The translations under genes and the position numbers were made by a program. Under the pieces are notes generated by a model. It worked only from the letters and a program-made list of their open reading frames with translations. It did no database searches and had not been told where the DNA came from. This document shows positions 18,101 to 26,391 of a stretch of 64,000 bases of DNA, one piece after another. Source of the DNA: Rhodanobacter sp. 7MK24 (GTDB lineage: Bacteria > Pseudomonadota > Gammaproteobacteria > Xanthomonadales > Rhodanobacteraceae); contig NZ_JACYXL010000009.1 in NCBI RefSeq assembly GCF_014842995.1, positions 62,001 to 126,000 of the forward strand. Direction: 5' to 3'. Position 1 is the first letter of the stretch; each line of letters begins with the position of its first letter.

Positions 18101-18765
18101 AACACTGGCTGATCTTGTTGTTTGCCCTGCTGCCGCTGTGCGCTTCCGCGCGCATGGCCCATGACCACACGCAGTGGAACACCGATATCGCGGCGTTCGA
18201 GCAGGCGGACCATGCGCAACCACCGCCCGCGGGCGCGGTGTTGTTCATCGGCAGTTCGTCGATCCGGTTCTGGAAGACGCTGGCAAACGATTTCCTCGAG
18301 GTGTCCACGATCAACCGCGGCTTCGGCGGCTCGGAGATTGCCGACAGCACGTTCTTTGCCGACCGCATCGTGGCTCCGTATCACCCACGCGCCATTGTGA
18401 TGTACGCAGGTGACAACGACATCGAAGCCGGCAACAGTCCGCAGCAGGTGCGCAACGATTTCGCGGCCTTCGTGCGCAAGGCGCGCGCTGTCGACCCAGG
18501 CGTGCCCGTCGCCTTCATCGCTATCAAGCCCAGCATGGCACGCAAGGCCCTGCTGCCGAAGATCCGCGAGGCGAACGCCCTGGTGCGCGATTACGCGGCT
18601 GCGCAGAAGCAGGTGGCCTATCTGGACATCTTCACGCCGATGCTGGGCAAGGATGGGCAACCGCAGGCCAAGTGGTTCATACAGGACGGCCTGCATATGA
18701 ACCGCACGGGCTATGAACTGTGGATCGGCATCGTGCGTCCGTGGGTGGATGCGCACGGGCGGTGA
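18097..18765 (+). CDS. Secreted SGNH/GDSL-type hydrolase
   Basis: A 222-residue exported esterase-like protein. The signal peptide runs to about residue 20. Block I is Phe-Ile-Gly-Ser-Ser-Ser (residues 50-55), block III is Gly-Asp-Asn-Asp, and block V is Asp-Gly-Leu-His near residue 205, so the SGNH catalytic set is present. Substrates are typically acyl esters of sugars or lipids. The start overlaps the RES toxin stop by 4 bases, which couples an exported hydrolase to a toxin operon. Whether this link is functional or accidental is unknown. Confidence 0.88.
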   Translation: MKHWLILLFALLPLCASARMAHDHTQWNTDIAAFEQADHAQPPPAGAVLFIGSSSIRFWKTLANDFLEVSTINRGFGGSEIADSTFFADRIVAPYHPRAIVMYAGDNDIEAGNSPQQVRNDFAAFVRKARAVDPGVPVAFIAIKPSMARKALLPKIREANALVRDYAAAQKQVAYLDIFTPMLGKDGQPQAKWFIQDGLHMNRTGYELWIGIVRPWVDAHGR

Positions 18766-18970
18766 TGCGGGTTTGCGTGAGGCTTGACCGGCTCAGCACG
18801 GTCACCCTCGGCGCATGGCGGGAGTCGAAACGAGGCTAGTCACATTGGCGGAGAGCCAGGATGACTGGCGAACGTGCCGCGGCTTTCTCGCTCTAACGAA
18901 GTCCTCAGATACCTGACTCGGACACCGGCTGCCGATACCATGGAAGTACGGCGAACACACAGGGGAAAAT

Positions 18971-19516
18971 ATGTCGTTACGCAAGCTATGGCTCTTGCCG
19001 CTGGTCATGCTGCTCAGCAGCTGCGCGACAGCGCCGGTCATGAAAGACACCGCGGCTCTGCCCCCAGGGATCGGCATCATGGTCGCCAACGTTTTTGTAT
19101 GGTCGGTAGGCGGTGTGGCGTATCCGCCTGTGAGTATCAAAGTCGACAAGCTCCATGGCTTTTCTTCGGCGACAACTCTCAATCTTCCCCAGCGGAGCAA
19201 CCTCATCGTGATTGAGCTTCCGGCGGGGGATTACAGCTGGACAGATTTGGAGCTGGGGTCTGTCGCCGGAGGGTCGACGTCATATCGCATGCCCTTCACC
19301 ATCGAGCCCGGAAAAATCAATTATGTCGGTGATCTGCTGCTTACCCTGAATAGTTTCCATAAGCCGGGCGGCATGCCGACTTTCGGTTTCCGGGTGGGTG
19401 ATCAATCGCAGCGTTGGCTACCGGTCGTGGCCAGCAGATATCCCCTGTTGGCACATGCGTACCCCACCGTGATCCACCTGACGGAAGATCATATGGTTCC
19501 GAACCAGAACCGTTAG
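18971..19516 (+). CDS. Putative lipoprotein, function unknown
   Basis: A 181-residue protein with a lipobox Leu-Ser-Ser-Cys (Cys18). The body is rich in beta-strand patterns and resembles DUF2846-like lipoproteins, which present a small beta-sandwich in the periplasm; the match is weak. GC content is visibly lower than in flanking genes, suggesting transfer. AGGGGAAA lies just before the ATG. It is isolated by about 200 bp upstream and 95 bp downstream. Confidence 0.7.
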   Translation: MSLRKLWLLPLVMLLSSCATAPVMKDTAALPPGIGIMVANVFVWSVGGVAYPPVSIKVDKLHGFSSATTLNLPQRSNLIVIELPAGDYSWTDLELGSVAGGSTSYRMPFTIEPGKINYVGDLLLTLNSFHKPGGMPTFGFRVGDQSQRWLPVVASRYPLLAHAYPTVIHLTEDHMVPNQNR

Positions 19517-19610
19517 CGGATTGCCCTTTCATCCCGATCGCGTCATGGGCATTCGGTGGGATTGATTGAGCACGCGGATTGCGAAAGCCATGCGAACCGG
19601 GAGTACATAG

Positions 19611-20063
19611 ATGAAGCGGCGACCGATTCTCTTGCTATGTCTGGCCTCGCTCCCACTAACCGGCCTGGCGCAGGCGGCATCCGCGCCTCCGGCCGGGCAC
19701 ATCACCGGTGTCGGCGGGGTCTTTTTCAAGGCGAAAGACCCCAAGGCGCTTGCAGCGTGGTATCGCGATGTTCTTGGCATGCCGGTAGAAACGTGGGGCG
19801 GTGCGACCCTCCGCTATGACGCGCCCAAGCACCCTCCCGCGCTCGCCTGGAATGCGTTTCCCGCATCGACGAAATACTTCGCGCCGTCGACGAGCGGATT
19901 GATGATCGACTATGCCGTGGACGATATGGACGCGTTGCTCGCGAGGTTGCGTTCCAAAGGCGTTGCGGTCCTCAAGCGTGATGACAGCGATCCGAACGGC
20001 CGTTTCGCGTGGATTTTGGATCCCGAAGGGAACAAGGTCGAGCTGTGGGAACCCAAGCACTAG
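19611..20063 (+). CDS. Exported VOC (glyoxalase) family protein
   Basis: A 150-residue protein with a 22-residue signal peptide ending Ala-Gln-Ala, then one complete vicinal oxygen chelate module (Gly-Val-Gly-Gly-Val-Phe-Phe-Lys to Leu-Asp-Pro-Glu-Gly-Asn-Lys-Val-Glu-Leu-Trp). VOC proteins bind a metal and small ligands and are usually cytoplasmic. The terminal Glu-Leu-Trp-Glu supplies one expected metal ligand. Export to the periplasm is uncommon. The neighbouring gene on the opposite strand is a second exported glyoxalase-like protein, 62 bp away and convergent. Confidence 0.83.
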   Translation: MKRRPILLLCLASLPLTGLAQAASAPPAGHITGVGGVFFKAKDPKALAAWYRDVLGMPVETWGGATLRYDAPKHPPALAWNAFPASTKYFAPSTSGLMIDYAVDDMDALLARLRSKGVAVLKRDDSDPNGRFAWILDPEGNKVELWEPKH

Positions 20064-20125
20064 TCGGTGGGTGCGACGTGCACCTGACGTTGCAACCTGG
20101 CCGATCTGCTTCGGTGCTTGCTGCC

Positions 20126-21127
20126 TCACATATCGTGCGAGGCTTTCGTCGCTGCGCAGGGCAGGTTGTCCGGCTCCATGGCATGGAACTCGATGGAAAG
20201 GCCGAGATCGTCCTGCGTAGGGGCCAGGAAGGATTCGCCGGACAGCCCGCGATAGCTTGCCAGCTTGCCTTCGTAGCCACGCTCGACCCAGCGTCGCGCG
20301 CGCTCTAGATCGGCCACCCCGAAGCTGACGCCCAGAATGCGCGGCCCCCCTGCCATGACTCGCTTGGCAAGGCCCGATCCCTCGGGCTGAAGTGCCAGCA
20401 GCGCGGTCGGTCCGACCGGTATGCAGAATCCCGTCGCACCGACTTCGGGCAACTTCACCGGCACCGCATGTCCGAAGCCCATCTTCTCCAGTTGCCGGCG
20501 ATCGGCGTCGGCATCCCCGGACACCAGCCATATTGCCGAGAGTTCGCGTGCCCCGTTGGGGTGCTCGCGCGTTACGCGGTAGTCGTCGGCGTTGCCGGGG
20601 TCGAACTGGTCGGGCGCGTAGTCGGCGGCGTAATCGATGAAGAAGGTGTTGCTCGACAGCGGCGCATGGTCGAAGGCGAACAGGCGCCAGCCCGGCTTCG
20701 CACCGTCCGGGCCGGAAAAGAACGGCGTGACGGCGTAATGCAGTGCCTGCAGCGTGGTGTGAATGGCGTCGAGCGACGAGGTGCGGAAGCCAAATGTGCG
20801 TGAGCCTGGGCCGCCCTTCAGGGCTTCCTGGTCCTGCTTCATGCCTGGATCGAAAGCAGGATCCGGGCGGGTGATGCCCAACAGTTCGATGAAGCTGCCA
20901 TCCGAGAGCCGGATATAGCGATTGGCTACGCCGCCCGGATCCCGTCCTGGACGCACCTGGAAACCCAGCTTGACGGCCATGACCGAGGTGACCTGGTCGA
21001 TCCCGCGTCCCCACAGCAAGATGTGGTCGAGTCGGGTGCCGGTATTCGTTGGTGCAGGTGTCGTTGTGGCAGCCTGCGCGGCGCCGACACACAGAAGCCA
21101 TGCGGAAAGAAGCGGGATCAAGCGCAT
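20126..21127 (-). CDS. Exported glyoxalase-like (VOC) protein
   Basis: A 333-residue protein with a signal peptide (about 20 residues, ending Gly-Ala-Ala-Gln-Ala) and a two-module glyoxalase-like domain beginning at Leu-Asp-His-Ile-Leu-Leu-Trp-Gly. The pattern fits the PF13468 glyoxalase-like group, whose substrates are unknown. I start at ATG 21127, where the hydrophobic signal begins; the frame extends 71 codons upstream into Arg/His-rich, non-coding-looking sequence. It is convergent with the other exported VOC gene. Confidence 0.82.
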   Translation of the reverse strand: MRLIPLLSAWLLCVGAAQAATTTPAPTNTGTRLDHILLWGRGIDQVTSVMAVKLGFQVRPGRDPGGVANRYIRLSDGSFIELLGITRPDPAFDPGMKQDQEALKGGPGSRTFGFRTSSLDAIHTTLQALHYAVTPFFSGPDGAKPGWRLFAFDHAPLSSNTFFIDYAADYAPDQFDPGNADDYRVTREHPNGARELSAIWLVSGDADADRRQLEKMGFGHAVPVKLPEVGATGFCIPVGPTALLALQPEGSGLAKRVMAGGPRILGVSFGVADLERARRWVERGYEGKLASYRGLSGESFLAPTQDDLGLSIEFHAMEPDNLPCAATKASHDM

Positions 21128-21340
21128 ACGGGTCCTTACGTGGAGAGCGGTTTCCTTGCGTTGGCCGCGAGTCTCATGACTGTCGTGGCCGCAGGCGCAA
21201 CGATGCCTGGCACCTGGTTGATCAGCAGGCGTGTTGTTCGACCGCTGCGCTCTTTTATCGAGGGTCGGGCGACTCGGCCGCAAGGACAATTTCCGGACAA
21301 AAACGGTCAACGCGGGAAGTCGCCACGACCGTTGCGGCAA

Positions 21341-22276
21341 TCAGGCGCCGGCGCCGCGGCGCAGCGACTGGGGTGATGCGCCGAAAGCGCGCACGAAGGC
21401 GCGGCGCATGCGGCTCGCGTCGCCAAATCCCGTCGAGGCGGCAATGTGATCCATGTGCAGATGGCTGGTTTCGACTGCGACGCGGGCAGCTTCCAGTCGC
21501 AAGCCTTCCACCACCTTCGCCGGCGTCGCGCCGATTTCGGCCGCGAAGGCGCGGGCAAAATGCCGAGGGCTCATCGCGGCGCGCTCGGCCAGCCGATCGA
21601 CCGGCATCGGTTCGGCGATGCGCGCGCGCATCCAGCGGACCAGCTCGCCGAACCGCCCGGTCTTGCCGCCCTGTTCCACCAGCACGGAATACTGCGACTG
21701 CCCCACATGCCGTCGCTGATGCACGACGAGCTGCTGGGCCGCACGTCGCGCGATGCCGGGTCCGAGGTCATCCTCCACCAGGGCCAGCGCAAGATCGATC
21801 CCGGCGGAAATGCCGGCCGAAGTCCATACATCGCCATCCCTGACGAACATCCGGTCGGCATCGAGCTGCACCTTGGGATAGCGCAGCCGGAAGCGTTCGG
21901 CCGCGGCCCAGTGCGTGGTGGCGCGCCGCTCGTCGAGCAGTCCGGCCTCCGCCAGGAAGAATGCGCCGGAGCAGACTCCGGCCACGCGGCGCCAGGCGTC
22001 GTCGCCGAGCCACGCCACAATGCCGGCCTGGTTTTCCTCGACCTGGGCCAGATTGCCGCCCGAGACGATGACCGTATCGAAACACCCCGATTCCATTGGC
22101 GCTGCTGCCAGGCAAACACCCGACGAGCTGCGCACAATCCCGCCGCCGGGGGCCAGCACGTTGATCGCATAGCTGTCCGGCCGGAAACGTTCCGCCATCT
22201 CGAACACGGCCACCGGGCCGGCGGCATCCAGCAGTTGGAACCCGGGGAAAACGACGATGGCGATCTCGCGTCGCAT
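21341..22276 (-). CDS. GlxA-type regulator: DJ-1/PfpI domain fused to AraC HTH
   Basis: A 311-residue transcription regulator. Residues 1-170 form a DJ-1/PfpI domain with the elbow Val-Cys-Ser-Gly-Ala-Phe-Phe-Leu-Ala. Residues about 200-305 form an AraC-type double helix-turn-helix (Leu-Ala-Glu-Arg-Ala-Ala-Met-Ser-Pro-Arg-His-Phe-Ala-Arg). Such proteins control catabolic genes such as those for amines, nitriles and glycine betaine. The chosen ATG is where family similarity begins (Arg-Arg-Glu-Ile-Ala-Ile-Val-Val-Phe); ATG 22324 adds 16 residues. It shares its strand with the glyoxalase-like gene 213 bp downstream. Confidence 0.87.
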   Translation of the reverse strand: MRREIAIVVFPGFQLLDAAGPVAVFEMAERFRPDSYAINVLAPGGGIVRSSSGVCLAAAPMESGCFDTVIVSGGNLAQVEENQAGIVAWLGDDAWRRVAGVCSGAFFLAEAGLLDERRATTHWAAAERFRLRYPKVQLDADRMFVRDGDVWTSAGISAGIDLALALVEDDLGPGIARRAAQQLVVHQRRHVGQSQYSVLVEQGGKTGRFGELVRWMRARIAEPMPVDRLAERAAMSPRHFARAFAAEIGATPAKVVEGLRLEAARVAVETSHLHMDHIAASTGFGDASRMRRAFVRAFGASPQSLRRGAGA

Positions 22277-22477
22277 GGCAGCCGTCAATGACTTGATTGA
22301 ATGCCCGGAAACTGGCGCAACCATGGCGCGGGCGTCAAGGTGACTGATGGCCTGAGCCGCTTGGGCTGTGCGCCTCCGGGTTCCCCCGGAAGCCGATAAC
22401 GCGACGGAAATACGCGAGCACAGGAGCAGTTCGGAATGTCCGCTCTGCGCAGCCCGAAGCAGGCGCTGCCGGTGCCA

Positions 22478-22687
22478 TCAAGCAACCGGCCCTGGCGTCG
22501 CACCGAGCCGAATCCGAAACGGTACCTGGCCAGAGTCTGCGTTCGCGCCCAATGCCTCGGGTTTCACCAGAACGACGCGTGGTGCTGAAAAGTCGATGCC
22601 CGCGCTGGCAGCAAACGCTTCGTATGTGTAGCGGTTGAACACCTGGCCACCATCGAAAACTTTCGCGACGAGGCATGAATGAGTGCT
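22478..22687 (-). pseudogene. Possible gene remnant just after a patatin gene
   Basis: Right after the patatin stop the same frame stays open for 69 codons and reads like a folded protein (Phe-Asp-Gly-Gly-Gln-Val-Phe-Asn-Arg-Tyr, then Pro-Arg-Val-Val-Leu-Val-Lys-Pro-Glu-Ala-Leu-Gly) before a TGA. There is no ATG. It may be the tail of a decayed gene, or a chance frame. The rest of the 411-bp gap between the patatin and GlxA-type genes shows no other feature I can support. Confidence 0.25.
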
Positions 22688-23575
22688 TCACCCGATACGT
22701 AGTCCGCCGTTTGTGAGTGCTTCGCGCGCGTTGCGCTCCCCCAGCGCCCATGCATCGAGCACGGTGGCGCGCACGGTGCAGTCGAGCATGCTCACCGGAA
22801 TACGCGTGCCGGGTTGCCAGTAGTTGCGCCCGTTGGCGCGGAACAGGGAAGGCAACTTCGGGTAGTGGCGGGTCAGCAACATGAGAGTGCGCACTTTCTC
22901 ATGGTCGCTTTGCGGCGGAAGTGGCGCGTTGTCGGTATAGCCACCATCGAATGCGTATTCGCCGTCGATGCGTCGCGCGGGAATGAAAGGAAGTGCGGCA
23001 CCTGCAGCCGTCAGCAATGCGTGAGCTTCGCCCAGGTTGCTGCAGTCGTGCAGTGCACGGAATTCCTGTCGCAGGCCAAGTCGGCGCGGCAACCCGGGGT
23101 GCAGGGGCCCGCGCAGGAACTTGTCCGCCAGATAGGCCAGTGTGGCGATTCCGATGGAGCCATGCAGTCCCAGCCAGCGCGCCGGACGGGTGATCGCCAC
23201 CTGCAGGCGATGCTTCGATTGTCGCAGCGCCCGAAAATGGTCGGCATCGATGAAGCTGGCCAGCCATGCCGGATAGATATGGCGGTGCGCGTAACGCAGT
23301 CGCCCGCGCAGCAGGCCACGCCATTCGAACATGCGGGCTTGCCCGGCATACAGGCGCTGGCAGCTTGCAAGCGCGACTTGCGGCCCGCTGGTGAGAAAGG
23401 CGGCGGCAACGGCGGCGCCTGCGCTGGTGCCCACGAGTTGCGCGGGTAATCGCCAATGTTGCGCCAGCAAATGCGAGATCGCGCCCGCTTGCCACCAGCA
23501 GCGGTTGCCGCCGCCGGCGAAGATCAGGGTGTCGATGGAGGCAAGGTCGAGGCTGGCGAGCGATTCAATGTGCAT
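22688..23575 (-). CDS. Patatin-like phospholipase
   Basis: A 295-residue cytoplasmic patatin. The oxyanion loop reads Ala-Gly-Gly-Gly-Asn-Arg, the nucleophile motif is Gly-Thr-Ser-Ala-Gly, and the catalytic Asp lies in Phe-Asp-Gly-Gly-Tyr-Thr-Asp-Asn. No signal peptide is seen. Start ATG 23575 has AGGGAAG upstream; a longer frame to 23773 is Arg/His-rich and not convincing. Members cleave phospholipid acyl esters; some act as effectors or in lipid turnover. No operon partner is evident. Confidence 0.84.
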   Translation of the reverse strand: MHIESLASLDLASIDTLIFAGGGNRCWWQAGAISHLLAQHWRLPAQLVGTSAGAAVAAAFLTSGPQVALASCQRLYAGQARMFEWRGLLRGRLRYAHRHIYPAWLASFIDADHFRALRQSKHRLQVAITRPARWLGLHGSIGIATLAYLADKFLRGPLHPGLPRRLGLRQEFRALHDCSNLGEAHALLTAAGAALPFIPARRIDGEYAFDGGYTDNAPLPPQSDHEKVRTLMLLTRHYPKLPSLFRANGRNYWQPGTRIPVSMLDCTVRATVLDAWALGERNAREALTNGGLRIG

Positions 23576-24005
23576 GGCGGCTTCCCTGCGTGGGTTGAGA
23601 TGCGTAATCCGCGCATGGAGGCATGGACGACAAGGTACAAGTCCGACATGCGAATAAATTGGCATATGGACGGCCCGCTTGCCGGTTCGGGCGTTGCGAT
23701 GTCGGCCGGAGATCTTTTCACGATCTCCATGGCCAGAGTGCAGCGCCAGGAGAACCGACCGGGTGAACTGCAAACCGATCCACTGGCGTGGCGCAGGCAG
23801 GTGTCCGGGGTGGGCGAACCGAAGCGCGGCGACAGGGATGGGCCCGGACAGTGACCTCCGGCACGCTCGGCCCGGCGTCGGTCACGTCGACAATGGCGCG
23901 TCCTGGTGCGGAGGCGCATCGTGATGGCAGCATGCCTCCGGTCGGTGATTGCACGACACGTACGTCCGTAATCGATCGAAGCCACCCTGCCTGGACGCAC
24001 TGCCC
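23576..24005. other. Intergenic region between divergent patatin and CPBP genes
   Basis: A 430-bp gap that must hold both promoters. Frames in it look random and I see no strong hairpin or repeat. Confidence 0.4.
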
Positions 24006-24851
24006 ATGAAGATGTCTGTCGGTGTTTCATCGAAGAGATCGCTGCGGCTATTTTTCCTGCTCGCCTTTGTGATCGCCTGGGGCTTCTGGCTGGTGCCGCT
24101 GCTGGGCAGCCGCGGTGTGCTAACGGTATCCGGCGGCGCGCAGATGGCCTTCCTGATCGCCGGCTCGTATGCGCCATTCTTGGCTGTCTTCATCGCCTTG
24201 CTTCGCGACGGCGGTTGGTCGGCGCTGGGGCGCTTCGCTTCGCGTGCCCTGCGCTGGCGGATCGCCTTGCGCTACCTGCTGGCAGCGCTGTTGCTGATAC
24301 CGGCGCTGGGGCTGGTCGCGGCATGGGTCTATGCGTCGCTTGGCGGCCCTGCTTTTGCACTGGCCGTACCGGCAGGCCAGATTCCGCTGTTGTTCGCGAT
24401 GATGCTGTTCATGGGCGGCGCGGTGAACGAGGAGTTCGGTTGGGCCTATGCAATCGACAACCTGCAGCGTGGCCGGCGTCTGCTGCCGGCAGCGGTCATG
24501 CTGGGCGTGATCTGGGCCTGCTGGCACCTGCCGCTGTTCTTCATCGTGGGGGTGACGCAGTCGTTCCTGCCATTCTGGGCGTTTGCGATCTTCGCGGTCG
24601 CGTTGCGCGTGCTGTTCGTGTGGGCCTACGAGAGCACAGGCAAGAGCATCCTGGCGACACTGCTGTTCCACACCACGCTCAATCTCACCCTCAACCTGTT
24701 CGTACTGGTGGATCGCTCGCCCCAGCGCAACGAGCGTGGCTTCATCGTGTTCGCGTTGCTGGCGCTGGGTGCGGCGGCGGCGGTGGCGCTCGCGTCGAGG
24801 TGTTACCGCAGCACAGCCGCCCTTCCCGCCGCGAGCGCGGAAGAAGGGTGA
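24006..24851 (+). CDS. CPBP family intramembrane metalloprotease
   Basis: A 281-residue membrane protein with about eight helices. The CPBP (Abi, CaaX-protease-like) motifs are present: Asn-Glu-Glu-Phe-Gly-Trp around residue 143, His-Leu-Pro-Leu-Phe-Phe, and a final His-Thr-Thr-Leu-Asn. Bacterial members process peptides such as bacteriocins or act in membrane stress; no partner peptide gene is seen here. Met20 of a longer frame, at 24006, is the best start because the basic stretch and first helix follow. A second CPBP gene occurs at 44226-45035. Confidence 0.87.
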   Translation: MKMSVGVSSKRSLRLFFLLAFVIAWGFWLVPLLGSRGVLTVSGGAQMAFLIAGSYAPFLAVFIALLRDGGWSALGRFASRALRWRIALRYLLAALLLIPALGLVAAWVYASLGGPAFALAVPAGQIPLLFAMMLFMGGAVNEEFGWAYAIDNLQRGRRLLPAAVMLGVIWACWHLPLFFIVGVTQSFLPFWAFAIFAVALRVLFVWAYESTGKSILATLLFHTTLNLTLNLFVLVDRSPQRNERGFIVFALLALGAAAAVALASRCYRSTAALPAASAEEG

Positions 24852-24872
24852 CGGCGCTCGACACTGGACCGC

Positions 24873-25766
24873 TCAGGCGTCTGCGCCGGTCGCAAATCCT
24901 TCGCGCGTGCCGCGGTTGAAGACGCGGTCGCCGTCCAGCACATCGGCAGCGGCATGCGCAGGCTCGGCCTTGAGCTTCGCGTAGATCGGCGTGAAATCCG
25001 GGTGGGTGGCTTCGAACAGCTGCTCGAAGCTGTCGATCACAAAGTAGGTCTGCTGGAAGGTGTCGATGCGGTATCGCGTGCTCATCACGCGTTCCAGGCC
25101 GAAGCCGATGCGATTGGGCGCTGGCGAGTCGAGGCAATAGATCGATTCGCCCTTGGAGCTGACGATGCCGGCGCCGTAGATGCGCATCCCTTCGTCGGTG
25201 TGGATCAGGCCGAATTCCACCGTGTACCAGTACAGGCGCGTGAGGTTCATCAGCGCCTCGGGGCCGATCGCGAAGGCCTTCATGCCGCCGCGGCCATAGG
25301 CCTGCATGTAGTCGGCGAACACCGGGTTGAGCAGCAGCGGCACGTGGCCGAACAGGTCATGAAACAGGTCGGGCTCGCTGAGGTAGTCGAGCTGGTCCGG
25401 CTTGCGGATCCACCAGCTCACCGGGAAGCGGCGGTTGGCGAGGTGGTCGAAGAACACCTCGTCCGGCAGCAGGCCTTCCACCGCCACCAGCTCCCAGCCG
25501 GTGGCCTCGGCCAGCACCTTGTTGAGTTCGGAAAACTTCGGGATGCCGCCATCGCCCAGGCCGAAGCGCTCCACGCCAGCGAGGAATTCCTTGCAGGCGC
25601 GCCCGGGCAGCAATTCGCGCTGGCGCTTGTACAAGGTGTCCCACACCTCGTGGTCGGTGCGCGAGTAGCTGTCCCACGGCTGCTCCACCACGCCGGTGGC
25701 GTAGACCGGGATGTAGCCGCGATCGGTCTGCTGGTGTTCGACCTTGCGGGGTGTGGTGTTTTCCAT
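24873..25766 (-). CDS. phhA: Phenylalanine 4-monooxygenase
   Basis: A 297-residue pterin-dependent iron enzyme converting phenylalanine to tyrosine. The iron ligands are visible as His-Asp-Leu-Phe-Gly-His plus the Glu in Tyr-Trp-Tyr-Thr-Val-Glu-Phe. Length and order match bacterial PhhA. Start ATG 25766 is chosen because the conserved region begins soon after it; upstream codons of the open frame overlap the Lrp promoter region. It is divergent from an Lrp/AsnC regulator with 133 bp between starts, the usual context for local control. No carbinolamine dehydratase (phhB) gene is in this window. Confidence 0.95.
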   Translation of the reverse strand: MENTTPRKVEHQQTDRGYIPVYATGVVEQPWDSYSRTDHEVWDTLYKRQRELLPGRACKEFLAGVERFGLGDGGIPKFSELNKVLAEATGWELVAVEGLLPDEVFFDHLANRRFPVSWWIRKPDQLDYLSEPDLFHDLFGHVPLLLNPVFADYMQAYGRGGMKAFAIGPEALMNLTRLYWYTVEFGLIHTDEGMRIYGAGIVSSKGESIYCLDSPAPNRIGFGLERVMSTRYRIDTFQQTYFVIDSFEQLFEATHPDFTPIYAKLKAEPAHAAADVLDGDRVFNRGTREGFATGADA

Positions 25767-25832
25767 GGTGGGCGGCCGGGTGGGATGGATACCGAGAGCA
25801 TACGGCGAAGCCGTCGCATGAAACTTGCAATG

Positions 25833-25859
25833 TTGCGTATTGTTGGGTGAAATGCGCAA
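25833..25859. promoter_or_regulatory. Candidate Lrp operator between phhA and lrp
   Basis: TTGCGTATT (25833-25841) and AATGCGCAA (25851-25859) form an inverted repeat with one mismatch and a 9-nt spacer, in the phhA/lrp divergent gap. AT content is locally raised. Lrp-type regulators bind such degenerate palindromes; binding here is inferred. Confidence 0.45.
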
Positions 25860-25899
25860 TATTCGTGCGTTCAAAGATGATTATGTCGAGGTATCGTGC

Positions 25900-26376
25900 A
25901 TGACAGCGCTGGATCGCATCGACCTGCGCCTGCTCGCCGTGCTGCAGACCGAGGGTCGCATCACCAATGCCGAGCTGGCCGAACGGGTGAACCTGTCGCC
26001 GTCCGCCTGTCTGCGCCGACTGCAGCGTCTGGAGGCGGACAAGGTCATTACGGGCTACGCCGCGCAGGTGGATCCGCAGGTGGTGGGGCTGGGCCTGCAG
26101 GCCTTCGTGCGCATGCAGCTGGTGAAGCACGAAGCGGCGATGATCGAACGCTTCGTGGAACGCATCAGCGGCTGGGACGAAGTGGTGGCCTGCCATGCAC
26201 TCACCGGCGACATGGATTACCTGCTGCACGTCTTCGTGGCCGATCTCGCCGACTTTTCGCGCTTCCTGCTCGATCGCCTGCTCAACGACGCCGGCGTGGC
26301 CGATGTCAATTCCAGTTTCGTGCTGCGCACGGTGAAGCGCTCGTCGTCGCTGCCGCTGACGCAGTTGGAACGTTAG
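25900..26376 (+). CDS. Lrp/AsnC family transcriptional regulator
   Basis: A 158-residue regulator: an N-terminal HTH (Thr-Asn-Ala-Glu-Leu-Ala-Glu-Arg-Val-Asn-Leu-Ser-Pro-Ser-Ala-Cys-Leu-Arg-Arg) followed by an alpha-beta RAM ligand domain (from about residue 65). GAGG lies 8 bases before ATG 25900. Divergence from phhA and the known sensing of aromatic amino acids by some relatives suggest that it controls phhA in response to phenylalanine or tyrosine. That is inference. Confidence 0.92.
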   Translation: MTALDRIDLRLLAVLQTEGRITNAELAERVNLSPSACLRRLQRLEADKVITGYAAQVDPQVVGLGLQAFVRMQLVKHEAAMIERFVERISGWDEVVACHALTGDMDYLLHVFVADLADFSRFLLDRLLNDAGVADVNSSFVLRTVKRSSSLPLTQLER

Positions 26377-26391
26377 ATCGCGAGCAGGGGT

